64,000 nt of DNA from an uncultured Alphaproteobacteria bacterium (GTDB lineage: Bacteria > Pseudomonadota > Alphaproteobacteria > HIMB59). The DNA lies in NCBI GenBank assembly GCA_902599405.1, contig CACKFO010000005.1, forward strand, positions 36,680 to 100,679, written 5' to 3'. Positions 10,372-20,467 of the stretch are shown here, piece by piece (position 1 is the first letter of the stretch; every line of letters begins with the position of its first letter). A program made the translations under genes and the position numbers. The notes beneath the pieces are model-generated. The model searched no databases. It was given only the letters and a program-made list of their open reading frames with translations, and was not told the origin of the DNA.

Positions 10372-11305
10372 TAAGACTAAACAATTTCCTTTTAATAAAT
10401 CTTTTATAGTGCTTTTTGTTAATTACAAATATCATACCTATTCCACAATTAAATATTTCCATTAATTCAAGGTTAGAAATATTTATATTATCTTTAATAA
10501 AATCGTACTCTTTAGGTAGCTTAATTATATTTAAATCAAATTTAGTACCCTTAGGTATACTACGTTTAAAATTTGAATAAACACCACCTCCAGTAATATG
10601 GGAGAGCGTCTTTATATAATTTAAATCAAAATTATTAATATACTTATGATAAAGGCGTGTGGGTCTCATTATAAGATTAGATAGCTTCTGTTTATTAAAT
10701 GTTGCTCTTTTAATATTAATTTTATTTTTAATAATAATTTTTCTAATAAGAGAAAATCCATTTGAGTGAAATCCATTTGATTTTATTCCAAATATAAGGT
10801 CACCACTTGTTACATTTAAAGTTTTATATCTCTCTTTTATTCCTATTAAAAAACCAGCAATATCAAAATGATTACCCTTATATAAAGATGGCATTTCAGC
10901 AGTTTCACCTCCAATAAGTGAGCAATCAATTTTTTTGCAAGCATCTGTGATGCTCCTCAATATTTCAGTATATTGTTTTGTCTTGACCGAACTACAGGCA
11001 AAGTAGTCTAAAAAAAATAGTGGTTTTGCCTTATTGCATAGCAAATCATTTGAGCACATTGCAACCAAATCTTGCCCAATTCCTTTATATTCATTAAGCT
11101 CAGCAGCCAATATAGCCTTAGTTCCAACTCCATCCGTAGCGGCACAAAGCGTAACTTCCTTATTAACTCTATATTCTGCACTAAAACCTAATTTATTTCC
11201 TAAAACTTTATCATTGTGAGAGCTTTTGATGAATTTTAGCGCCTGACTAATAAGTTTGTCAGTTTTTATTACATCAACACCCGATTTTTTGTATAGTTTG
11301 CTCAA
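10355..11305 (-). CDS. purM: phosphoribosylformylglycinamidine cyclo-ligase
   Basis: ATDGVGTKAILA, MCSNDLL, LIGGETAEMPSLY, THITGGGVYSN-like motifs. Confidence 0.95.
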   Translation of the reverse strand: MSKLYKKSGVDVIKTDKLISQALKFIKSSHNDKVLGNKLGFSAEYRVNKEVTLCAATDGVGTKAILAAELNEYKGIGQDLVAMCSNDLLCNKAKPLFFLDYFACSSVKTKQYTEILRSITDACKKIDCSLIGGETAEMPSLYKGNHFDIAGFLIGIKERYKTLNVTSGDLIFGIKSNGFHSNGFSLIRKIIIKNKINIKRATFNKQKLSNLIMRPTRLYHKYINNFDLNYIKTLSHITGGGVYSNFKRSIPKGTKFDLNIIKLPKEYDFIKDNINISNLELMEIFNCGIGMIFVINKKHYKRFIKRKLFSLIGEIK

Positions 11306-11940
11306 TGAAATATTTATTTCTAATTAGTATATTCCTTGCATTTAATTTAAAAAATTTATCAGCTTATCAAGAAATTACTATTCAAAAAGACAGCAATCTT
11401 CAAAATTATAAAGAATTACTTTTAAGAATAAATGACTCAATTACTGAGGAAGACATTATATCTTCAATTGAAAAAAATATTTATAATATTAATTTTAGTA
11501 ATACTCAAATATCTCTAAATGTTGATATAGATAATTTATCTAAAGATTTATATGCAAAAAATATCAATCATAATTTATTTTTTTTAAATTGTTCATTACT
11601 AGAAAATTTTTTTAAATTTAATAATAACTTTGAAAATTGTCCAAATTTTATTGTTCAAAACTTTGAAAAAGACTCTTATATATACTTAAATTTTAATGAA
11701 AGGTATTTTCGATTACATAAGTTTTCAAAAAATATAAATTTAAAATCATTATGGTTTAAACTCTTGGATAAAAATAAAAGCTCTTACCAATTGTCTATCG
11801 ATCCATTAAATTATAAAAAATTAAAATACTTTACTGGTTTAGAGCCTAAGATATTATCATATGAACAAAACAAATTACTATTAGATTTCGAAAATATCTA
11901 TGATGATAAACAGATTAATTTCTTGGTAAATTTTTTTTAG
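11305..11940 (+). CDS. secreted/periplasmic protein, DUF2066-like by position
   Basis: N-terminal signal peptide; between purM and the hda-like gene, where many alphaproteobacteria carry a DUF2066 gene. Confidence 0.45.
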   Translation: MKYLFLISIFLAFNLKNLSAYQEITIQKDSNLQNYKELLLRINDSITEEDIISSIEKNIYNINFSNTQISLNVDIDNLSKDLYAKNINHNLFFLNCSLLENFFKFNNNFENCPNFIVQNFEKDSYIYLNFNERYFRLHKFSKNINLKSLWFKLLDKNKSSYQLSIDPLNYKKLKYFTGLEPKILSYEQNKLLLDFENIYDDKQINFLVNFF

Positions 11941-12560
11941 TGCAAACTTTTTTAAATTTAGACAGCTTTGATGAGGAAATTATACTTTCTTCAGAAAATG
12001 ATTCAGTAATTCAATTACTCAAAAAAAGAGTAAAATACCTAATTATTTATGGACCTAGAAAATCTGGTAAAACCTCGATCGCAAATAATTTTTCTAAGGT
12101 TTTTGAAACTAATTTGATTAATAAATTACCTAAAGATTTACATATAAATAAAGAAACTTATTTAGACTTAAATATTTTACCTGCAAAAGATGAAAATTTT
12201 TTTCACTTCTTACAGTACTTTATTTCAAATAATATACCATTGACTATATTTACCTCTGATAGTTCTATTGAAAATCTATCTGACAAAATTTATTTACCAG
12301 ATATTGAGTCAAGGTTAAGACAATTTAATTTATGTAATATTCAAAACCCCAATAAAGATCTTCTTTTAAAATTAATAAAAAAATATTTGTTTTTAAAATC
12401 TATTACTGTTCCTGAACAGATTATTATTGAGGTAATGAATCATATTGAAAGAACATATCTAGCTGCATTTGAGGCAGCAAAAACCATTAATCATTTGCTT
12501 TATGAGAATAACCATAATATTAATTTGTCACTAATTAGAAAGTATTATGAACATTTATAG
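11940..12560 (+). CDS. hdaA: DnaA-family regulatory ATPase, HdaA-like
   Basis: Walker A-like YGPRKSGKTSIANNF, LPDIESRLRQF, ERTYLAAFEAAKTINHL; short DnaA-like AAA protein. Confidence 0.75.
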   Translation: MQTFLNLDSFDEEIILSSENDSVIQLLKKRVKYLIIYGPRKSGKTSIANNFSKVFETNLINKLPKDLHINKETYLDLNILPAKDENFFHFLQYFISNNIPLTIFTSDSSIENLSDKIYLPDIESRLRQFNLCNIQNPNKDLLLKLIKKYLFLKSITVPEQIIIEVMNHIERTYLAAFEAAKTINHLLYENNHNINLSLIRKYYEHL

Positions 12561-14322
12561 AGATTATTATTTAAAAGATATTGATAATAAACTAGTAGAT
12601 AAAAAAATTACGGTCTCCGGATGGGTTAATAGATCAAGAGACCACGGAAATTTATTATTTATAGATTTAAGAGACTCAACCTCACTTTTACAATGTGTAG
12701 TAGATAATACATCTGTTAATTTTTCTGAATTATCAAAAATAAAAAATGAGGATGTAATTAAACTTTCTGGTCTAATAACCAAAAGAAGTGAGGAAACTAT
12801 TAATACAAATTTGGAGTCAGGCGAAGTTGAATTGAAAATAGAAAGTTTTGAAATATTAAGCCGATGCTCTAAAGCCCTACCACTTGAGGTAAATTCAGAT
12901 AATGATTATGGTGAAGAGGTAAGATTAAAATATAGATATTTAGACCTTAGAAGATCCAAAATGCAACGTAACATTAAGCTAAGAAATCAAATTATAAATT
13001 ATATAAGAGATTTTATGAATAATGAGGGTTTCATGGAATTAGCAACTCCAATTTTAACAGCTCCTTCCCCAGAAGGTGCTAGAGATTACCTAGTACCCTC
13101 AAGATTACATAAAGGATCTTTTTATGCTTTGCCTCAAGCACCTCAACAATTTAAGCAACTTTATATGGCCTCTGGTGTTGATAAATATTTTCAAATAGCT
13201 CCATGTTTCAGAGATGAAGATAGTAGGGCTGATAGATCCCCAGGTGAATTTTATCAAATTGATATGGAAATGAGTTTTGCCACACAAGAGGATGTTTTAG
13301 ACGTCATAAGTCGTTTACTATTTAATACCTTTGATAAATTTAAACCTATAGACAAATCAGTAAATAAACTTCCATTCCCAAGTTTTACTTACAAAGACAG
13401 TGTTGAGAGTTTTGGATGCGATAAACCAGATTTAAGAAACCCTCTGAGATTAGCTAATGTAACAAATTATTTTGAGGGCTCAGGTCTCCAAATTTTTGAA
13501 AATTTAATAAAAAAGGGGGCTATTGTTAATTGTATTCAAGCCCTCAATTCTGAGGGTAAGCCAAGAAGTTTTTATGATAACCTCAATAAATGGGCTCAAG
13601 AACAAGGAAAAAAAGGTCTTGGATATATAAACTTTGAAAATTCACTACCAAAAGGCCCATTAGCTAAAAATTTTAATCAAGAAAAGTTAAATCAAATGAT
13701 TAAAGATAATAATTTTAATTCAAATGATGGATTACTTTTTGTGTGTGATTTACCAGATGAGTCATATGAATTCTCATCAAAGGTTATTTCAAAAGTAGGA
13801 GAGGATTTAAATTTAATAGATAAAAATAAATATGAATTTTGCTGGATTGTTGACTATCCTATGTATGAAAAAGATGTTTTAACTGGCAAGATTGACTTTA
13901 GTCACAATCCTTTTTCTATGCCTCAAGGAGGAATGGATGCATTGACGAAAGATGAACCCTTGAATATTTTAGCATATCAATATGACATCGTATGTAATGG
14001 AATAGAATTGTCATCTGGAGCCATAAGAAACCATAGACCAGATATCATGAAAAAAGCTTTTGAAATTGCAGGATATGGTGAAAGTGAGATTAAATCAAAA
14101 TTTAGTGCTTTGTTTGATGCTTTTCATTATGGAGTTCCCCCTCACGGAGGATGTGCACCGGGTCTAGACAGAATAATTATGTTACTCAGTGAAAATGAAA
14201 ATATCAGAGAAGTAATAGCTTTCCCATTTAACCAAAGAGCTCAAGACTTAATGATGAATGCACCAGTTAAAATAGAGGACAAACAATTAAAAGAGTTAAA
14301 TTTAAAAAAAGTTAGCGATTAG
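12547..14322 (+). CDS. aspS: aspartyl-tRNA synthetase
   Basis: GWVNRSRDHGNLLFIDLRD, FCFRDEDSRADRSPGEFYQIDMEMSF, GGCAPGLDRIIMLL class II motifs. Confidence 0.97.
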   Translation: MNIYRDYYLKDIDNKLVDKKITVSGWVNRSRDHGNLLFIDLRDSTSLLQCVVDNTSVNFSELSKIKNEDVIKLSGLITKRSEETINTNLESGEVELKIESFEILSRCSKALPLEVNSDNDYGEEVRLKYRYLDLRRSKMQRNIKLRNQIINYIRDFMNNEGFMELATPILTAPSPEGARDYLVPSRLHKGSFYALPQAPQQFKQLYMASGVDKYFQIAPCFRDEDSRADRSPGEFYQIDMEMSFATQEDVLDVISRLLFNTFDKFKPIDKSVNKLPFPSFTYKDSVESFGCDKPDLRNPLRLANVTNYFEGSGLQIFENLIKKGAIVNCIQALNSEGKPRSFYDNLNKWAQEQGKKGLGYINFENSLPKGPLAKNFNQEKLNQMIKDNNFNSNDGLLFVCDLPDESYEFSSKVISKVGEDLNLIDKNKYEFCWIVDYPMYEKDVLTGKIDFSHNPFSMPQGGMDALTKDEPLNILAYQYDIVCNGIELSSGAIRNHRPDIMKKAFEIAGYGESEIKSKFSALFDAFHYGVPPHGGCAPGLDRIIMLLSENENIREVIAFPFNQRAQDLMMNAPVKIEDKQLKELNLKKVSD

Positions 14323-16825
14323 CTTTAAGTATTTTTTCTACATCCTCAATTGTTAAATTTTCTCCATCATATTCTGGAGGTATTTTGTAATTCATTATCC
14401 CTATCTTAAAATAAAATTTTCCTGACTTACCTTTATAAAGATTTGCTCTTTGTTTTCTTCTTTTAAGGACTCCTATTTCTCTTACTTTATTGGTAGGTTT
14501 ATTTTTTTTAATAGTTATCAATTCCACTGCTTGATCTAAACTAATTTCCAAGACATCATATTTTCTTCCCAAAGAGGCAAAAATATCTTGGTATTTAACA
14601 TATGGTCCATACGCGCCTATGTTTGCTATTACCGGATCTTCACTATTTGGAAAATTTCCAAGTGTTATTGGTAGCTTAATTAATTGACTAGCAATATTCA
14701 TACCAATTGTATTTTGATCATAACTTTTTGGAAGAGTCACTCTTTTAGGCTTATCTTCATCAGTTTCTTTTCCTAATTGTAGATAATAGCCATAAGGACC
14801 CAAGTGAACTGCTATTTCTTTTTTAGAGTCAGCATCTATTCCTAGGGTTCTTGGAAAAGTGATGATCTCATCTCCCTCACGATTTTTTGGATTTACCTCT
14901 TTAACGAATGCACCTATAGAAATTGTAAATTTACATTCAGGGTAATTTGAACAGCCAATAAATCCTCCCATTTTTCCAACTTTTACTCCCAAATTGCCCT
15001 CACAATTTTCTGTGTTGGCCCAAGAGGAACATTTGATATCTATGTCTCCTCCAATTTTTTTAAAAATAACTGGTGATAATTCTTCATTTATCACATCAAT
15101 AACTTCTCTATTAGGCTTACCCATAACCTCATTTATGAAAAACTCAAAATCCTTCCAAAAATTTAAAACAATATTTTTCCATTCTGCTTTATCAGCAGCG
15201 ACATCATCAAGCTGATTTTCTAAATCAGCTGTAAATTTATATTCAAGAAATTTTTTAAAATAATTACATAAAAATACATTTACTACTCTACCGCGATCAT
15301 TAAGTATAAATGATTTTCCACTTTTTAAAACATAACCCCTATTAACAATTGTTTGAATTATAGAGGCATAGGTTGAAGGTCTTCCAATTTCTAACTCTTC
15401 TAATTTCTTTACTAAACTAGCATCAGTATATCTAGATGGAGGAGAAGTATATGACTCTAATGTTTCAACTTCACTTACAATATATTTATCATTTTCTTTT
15501 ATATTTTCTAATAGTGAAATAATCTGTTCTTCATCATCTTCTTGTAGGTTATAAACTTTCTTATATCCATCAAAAATTAATTTACCAAGTGTTGCCTTTA
15601 AAGTTATATTTTTTTCTTCACAATCTATTTGAAGTGTATTTTGGTTCGTTTCAGCACTTGTCATTTGAGATGCTAATGTTCTTTTCCATATTAAATCATA
15701 AAGTTTAAATTGTTCTTCACTTAGATAATTTTTTATGCTTTCAGGCTTTATTGAAATATCTGTAGGTCTGATTGCCTCGTGCGCTTCCTGTGCGTTCTTT
15801 TTTCTAGACTTATACTCAATAGGCTTATCTGGTAAATATTTATCACCATATTGCTCACTTATATTTTTTCTTATTGTATCAATTGAGTCTTTAGAAAGCG
15901 TTATGCTATCTGTTCTCATATAAGTGATTAAAGCTATAGTTTCCTTATTTATATCTATGCCCATATATAAACCTTGAGCGATAGTCATAGTTTGACTGGC
16001 ACTAAAATTAAGTTGACTATTTGCTGTTTGTTGCAGGGTTGAAGTATTAAAAGGTGCTTTTGGTTTTCGAGATATTGTCTTTTCATCAATTTTTCTAATG
16101 AAAAATTTGTTGTTATTTAAATAATTTTTAGCCTTTCCAGCTAAAGCCTCATTTTTAAAGAAGAGCTTATCTACTTTTTGCCCATCTAGACTTGTAATGG
16201 ATGTATCAAGTTTTGCACCGTTAATTTCCCCATGTACATTTATTTTATAGAATTTCTCTGGCTCAAATTGTTCTATCTCAATTTCTTTTTCATAAATGAG
16301 TCTTACTGCTACAGATTGCACTCTTCCAGCAGATCTACTGCCAGGCATTTTCCTCCAGAGAACAGGAGATAAACTATATCCCGCTAAATAATCTAAACTT
16401 CTACGGGCTAAATATGCAGAAACTAGATTATCATCAACTTTCCTAGACTCTTTAAAACTATTAATTACTGCATTTTTAGTTATTTCATTAAATGTAATTC
16501 TCTCAAATTTATTTTTATCTATTTTTTTTTCTAAAGATTTCACTAAGTGCCATGTAATCGCTTCACCTTCTCTGTCTGGATCAGTTGCAAGGTAAATTTT
16601 TTCATAACCTTCTGCTTTTTTTTCTATACTGTCCAACATTTTCATTCCTGCAGTTGTTGTTTCCCAATTCAACTCAACATCACTGTAGTCTTCAGTCACT
16701 TTAACACCATCTTTTTTTGCTAAATCTCTAAAATGACCAACCGTAGCTATGACTTCAAAATCATTTCCAAGATATTTATTAATCGTCTTAGCTTTTGCGG
16801 GTGACTCTACAACAAGTAAGTTCAT
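14312..16825 (-). CDS. topA: DNA topoisomerase I
   Basis: LLVVESPAKAKTINKYLG, ATDPDREGEAITWHL, YMRTDSITLS, C-terminal repeat domains. Confidence 0.97.
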   Translation of the reverse strand: MNLLVVESPAKAKTINKYLGNDFEVIATVGHFRDLAKKDGVKVTEDYSDVELNWETTTAGMKMLDSIEKKAEGYEKIYLATDPDREGEAITWHLVKSLEKKIDKNKFERITFNEITKNAVINSFKESRKVDDNLVSAYLARRSLDYLAGYSLSPVLWRKMPGSRSAGRVQSVAVRLIYEKEIEIEQFEPEKFYKINVHGEINGAKLDTSITSLDGQKVDKLFFKNEALAGKAKNYLNNNKFFIRKIDEKTISRKPKAPFNTSTLQQTANSQLNFSASQTMTIAQGLYMGIDINKETIALITYMRTDSITLSKDSIDTIRKNISEQYGDKYLPDKPIEYKSRKKNAQEAHEAIRPTDISIKPESIKNYLSEEQFKLYDLIWKRTLASQMTSAETNQNTLQIDCEEKNITLKATLGKLIFDGYKKVYNLQEDDEEQIISLLENIKENDKYIVSEVETLESYTSPPSRYTDASLVKKLEELEIGRPSTYASIIQTIVNRGYVLKSGKSFILNDRGRVVNVFLCNYFKKFLEYKFTADLENQLDDVAADKAEWKNIVLNFWKDFEFFINEVMGKPNREVIDVINEELSPVIFKKIGGDIDIKCSSWANTENCEGNLGVKVGKMGGFIGCSNYPECKFTISIGAFVKEVNPKNREGDEIITFPRTLGIDADSKKEIAVHLGPYGYYLQLGKETDEDKPKRVTLPKSYDQNTIGMNIASQLIKLPITLGNFPNSEDPVIANIGAYGPYVKYQDIFASLGRKYDVLEISLDQAVELITIKKNKPTNKVREIGVLKRRKQRANLYKGKSGKFYFKIGIMNYKIPPEYDGENLTIEDVEKILKANR

Positions 16826-16827
16826 GA

Positions 16828-17436
16828 CTATAAATTTATTTTATTTTCTTCGCCTTTAATTAATCTTTTAATATTTGAACTGTGTTTAAAAAATATTAAA
16901 AGAAAAATAATAAAAACTATTCCTTTTTCTAAGTTGCCATAAATAAAAATTAATTGATAAATTGTCAAAAGAAATATTGATAAAAGGGCTCCTAAAGAAG
17001 AAAGTTTAGTAATTTTGACTGTAAAAAACCACAGGATCATTGCTAAAATCGTTGGAATAGGAGTTAAAAATAAATTTGCACCAAAAAAGCATGCAACTCC
17101 TTTTCCACCTTTAAAATAAAGCCAAATTGGAAAAATATGTCCAATTATAGAAAAAAGAAAAATTAAATATTTATATTTCAGGTAGTGTTCTGGAAATAAA
17201 TAATAAATTATTAAAAATGCACAAATTGGTTTTATTCCATCTAATAACAGGACAGTAATACCAGCTTTTTTTGATACACTTCTGTATACATTGGTTGCAC
17301 CTATATTACCTGACCCTGTCTTGGTTATGTCTTTGTTTGTTAAAAATTTGGTTATTAGTTTCCCAAAAGGTATGGATCCCATCAAATATGCAAACGTTAA
17401 TATTAGAAACATCACTTTAATATATAATGTAAACAA
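16828..17436 (-). CDS. plsY: glycerol-3-phosphate acyltransferase PlsY
   Basis: YLMGSIPFGKL, GSGNIGATNVYR, FKGGKGVACFFG. Confidence 0.95.
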   Translation of the reverse strand: MFTLYIKVMFLILTFAYLMGSIPFGKLITKFLTNKDITKTGSGNIGATNVYRSVSKKAGITVLLLDGIKPICAFLIIYYLFPEHYLKYKYLIFLFSIIGHIFPIWLYFKGGKGVACFFGANLFLTPIPTILAMILWFFTVKITKLSSLGALLSIFLLTIYQLIFIYGNLEKGIVFIIFLLIFFKHSSNIKRLIKGEENKINL

Positions 17437-18305
17437 GCCATTCTGAGGTAGACACCCATCTCAACTTGTTTTAAAATCAGCGATTTAGGATAATTATCTA
17501 AAACTTCATCACTAATCTCAATGTTTCTATTTACTGGGCCTGGGTGCATCAAATAGGGCTTATTTAATAGATGGTTATTTTGTAAACAAAATTCTTTTTT
17601 AAAAGATTTCATCATATTCTTTGCATCTTTTGGAATTCTCTCTTTTTGAACTCTCAACATCATCAAGACATCTAGTTTTTCAAGATAATTCAGATTTTTA
17701 TGAAATTTAATTTTATCATTTATTTTAATCAATTCATTTCTGTTTAAAAAATATGTAGGTGCAATTATATGAATTTGATAGCCCATTTTTGAAAGAAGTT
17801 TGATATTTGAGTGAGCTACTCTGCTATGTTTAATATCTCCACAAATACCAATTTTTATTTTTTTCTTTTTAAAAATTTCTTTTATTACACAATAATCAAG
17901 TAGCGCCTGTGTGGGATGTTCATTAGTTCCATCTCCAGCATTGATTACAGGAACATTACTTTTCTTTGCTATGTTCATTGGTGAAAAATTATTTTTATCT
18001 CTGATGACTAAAGCATCTGGTTTCATACTCATTAAAGTATCCATGGTGTCATTAAATGTTTCACCTTTAGACAAAGAACTTTTTTCAAAATTTATGTTAA
18101 CTGAATTGTATCCCAAATTTTTTGCTGCAAGCTCAAAACTTATTGTAGTTCTTGTAGAGGGCTCTAAAAATAGATTAAAAATATTTTTTGTTTTATTTCC
18201 TGCAATTCTTTTTTTTGATTTTTTAAATTTTATAGCTAACTCAGCAATAGAGTGAATATCCTTAGCTGATAGATCGTCTATAGAAGTGATCTTTCTATTT
18301 TTCAC
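17412..18305 (-). CDS. pyrB: aspartate carbamoyltransferase catalytic subunit
   Basis: FLEPSTRTTISFELAAKNLG, NAGDGTNEHPTQALLD, MHPGPVNRNIEI. Confidence 0.96.
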   Translation of the reverse strand: MKNRKITSIDDLSAKDIHSIAELAIKFKKSKKRIAGNKTKNIFNLFLEPSTRTTISFELAAKNLGYNSVNINFEKSSLSKGETFNDTMDTLMSMKPDALVIRDKNNFSPMNIAKKSNVPVINAGDGTNEHPTQALLDYCVIKEIFKKKKIKIGICGDIKHSRVAHSNIKLLSKMGYQIHIIAPTYFLNRNELIKINDKIKFHKNLNYLEKLDVLMMLRVQKERIPKDAKNMMKSFKKEFCLQNNHLLNKPYLMHPGPVNRNIEISDEVLDNYPKSLILKQVEMGVYLRMACLHYILK

Positions 18306-18741
18306 TAGAGGAGTTTCTATACAAACTTAGGAAATCATCAAGTATTAAACATGCGCTTTTTTCATGAATATGTGTGTTTTCTGATTTTTTCCTTGATTTA
18401 TAGGGATTACTAGAGAGTCTCTCATCGATAAACAAAATTGGACAAGAGATAATTTTCTCTAATTTTTCGGCAAATTTTTCAACTTTATTTACCATTTCAG
18501 ATAGAGAACCATCAAGATGGTAAGGTTTACCAATCACGACTCCATGAACATTTTCAGTTGTAATAATTTCTATAATTTTTTCGAATAATAATGTTTCGGT
18601 AAAAGTTCCATAAGGAACAGAAATGATATTTGATGGATCGCTGATAGCCATTCCAATGTGTTTTAGACCATAATCTATAGCAATAAATTTCTTTGTATAA
18701 TTATTGCTTACAAGAAAATCTGATATAGTATCGACGACCAT
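18295..18741 (-). CDS. ruvX: YqgF/RuvX-family Holliday junction resolvase-like protein
   Basis: AIDYGLKHIGMAISDP, VVIGKPYHLDGS, IDERLSS. Start may be 18741 or 18753. Confidence 0.9.
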   Translation of the reverse strand: MVVDTISDFLVSNNYTKKFIAIDYGLKHIGMAISDPSNIISVPYGTFTETLLFEKIIEIITTENVHGVVIGKPYHLDGSLSEMVNKVEKFAEKLEKIISCPILFIDERLSSNPYKSRKKSENTHIHEKSACLILDDFLSLYRNSSSEK

Positions 18742-18742
18742 T

Positions 18743-19024
18743 ATGAGTGACATTGATATTAAAAGAATTTCTTATTTAGCAAAGCTAAAATTGCCCTCAG
18801 AAAAAGAGGAATTTTACTCTAATTCCTTAAAAGATATCATTAAATGGGTAGATAATCTTAAAAAGGTTGACACAAGTAAAACAGAACCTTTGCATAATGT
18901 AACTGAAAAAACCGTATCAATTAGAAATGATGAGGTAAGTAAAAGCAATTCTGTTGATGATGTATTAAGTAATGCTCCAGAGAGAGCACAAAATTTTTTC
19001 AAAGTGCCTAAAGTGGTTGAGTAA
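18743..19024 (+). CDS. gatC: Asp-tRNA(Asn)/Glu-tRNA(Gln) amidotransferase subunit C
   Basis: IDIKRISYLAKLKLPSEKEEFYSNSLKDIIKWVDNL; upstream of gatA. Confidence 0.93.
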   Translation: MSDIDIKRISYLAKLKLPSEKEEFYSNSLKDIIKWVDNLKKVDTSKTEPLHNVTEKTVSIRNDEVSKSNSVDDVLSNAPERAQNFFKVPKVVE

Positions 19025-20467
19025 GTGAAGAATTCAATTAGCCAAATTAAAAAAGCTCTTATTGAAAAAAAAATAAGTGTAGGTGAACTTTATGACGAAT
19101 ATTTAGCAAAAGCAAAATCTGGTAATAACAACAGCTTTAACTTAGTGATTGACAGGGAAAACAATATTTCATCAATTAACGACTCTCAAAACAGATATAA
19201 CAATGGCAATCCTTTACCTTTAGATGGTATTCCTTTAGGTATAAAAGATTTATTCTGTACCAAAGGAATAAGAACAACAGCATCATCTAAAATTCTGAGT
19301 AATTTCATCCCTAATTATGAGTCTTTTGTGACTCAGCAACTTTTAAATGATGGTTCAATTTTTATTGGCAAAAATAATTGTGATGAATTTGCAATGGGCT
19401 CTTCAAATGAAACTAGTTATTTTGGTCCTGTAATTAATCCTTGGAAGAATAAAAATTCTCAAAATGATAATCTTGTTCCAGGCGGCTCCTCAGGGGGATC
19501 AGCAGCAGCTGTGGCAGAGGGCTCATGTGTAGCGTCAATGGGCACAGATACTGGTGGCTCAATTAGACAGCCAGCTAGCTTATGCGGAATAGTTGGTTTA
19601 AAGCCCACGTTTGGCTCATGTTCAAGATGGGGAATTGTAGCTTTTGCCTCTAGTTTAGATCAAGCAGGACCTTTGACAAACTGTGTGGAGGATGCGGCTT
19701 ATGTTTTAAATTCAATAAACAAACATGATTTTAATGACTCTACTAGCTCAAATCATCAAAGAGAAGACTATTTAGTTGATATCAACAACAACTTTGAAAA
19801 AAAAATTAAAATTGGAATTCCCTCTGATTATCTTGAAGATGTCAGTGACGACATTTTAAATCAAATTGATAATACAAAAAAAGCACTCTCCAAACATGGC
19901 ATAGAATTTGTTGATGTAAAATTTAAGACTACTGAATACGCACTTTCAACTTATTATATTTTAGCACCAGCTGAAGCTTCGTCAAATTTAGCAAGATATG
20001 ATGGAATACGCTACGGAGTTAGAGAAGACGGCGAAAGTCTTGATGATATTTATCTAAATTCAAGAACAAAGGGTTTTGGTGATGAAGTTACCAGAAGAAT
20101 ACTTATAGGCGCTTATGTATTGTCAGCTGGTTATTATGATGCTTACTACAGACAAGCTCAAAAAGTTAGAAGATTGATTAAAAATGATTTTCAAAGAATT
20201 TTAAACGAAGTTGACTTTATACTAACACCCACAACACCAAATGAGGCTTTTAAAATTGGTGATAAACTTGATCCCATATCTATGTATAAAAATGATATTT
20301 ATACTGTTCCCACAAGTCTTGCTGGCCTTCCTGGCATATCTATTCCATCTGGTTTAAGTAAAAATGGTCTTCCTTTGGGAGTTCAATTTATTGGAAATTA
20401 TTTTGAAGAAAAATCACTTTTACAGTTAGCAGCGCTTGCAGAAAAGGAATTAAGTTTCAATGAGTAA
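19025..20467 (+). CDS. gatA: Asp/Glu-tRNA amidotransferase subunit A
   Basis: PGGSSGGSAAAVAEG amidase signature; GTDTGGSIRQPA; GTG start. Confidence 0.97.
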   Translation: MKNSISQIKKALIEKKISVGELYDEYLAKAKSGNNNSFNLVIDRENNISSINDSQNRYNNGNPLPLDGIPLGIKDLFCTKGIRTTASSKILSNFIPNYESFVTQQLLNDGSIFIGKNNCDEFAMGSSNETSYFGPVINPWKNKNSQNDNLVPGGSSGGSAAAVAEGSCVASMGTDTGGSIRQPASLCGIVGLKPTFGSCSRWGIVAFASSLDQAGPLTNCVEDAAYVLNSINKHDFNDSTSSNHQREDYLVDINNNFEKKIKIGIPSDYLEDVSDDILNQIDNTKKALSKHGIEFVDVKFKTTEYALSTYYILAPAEASSNLARYDGIRYGVREDGESLDDIYLNSRTKGFGDEVTRRILIGAYVLSAGYYDAYYRQAQKVRRLIKNDFQRILNEVDFILTPTTPNEAFKIGDKLDPISMYKNDIYTVPTSLAGLPGISIPSGLSKNGLPLGVQFIGNYFEEKSLLQLAALAEKELSFNE

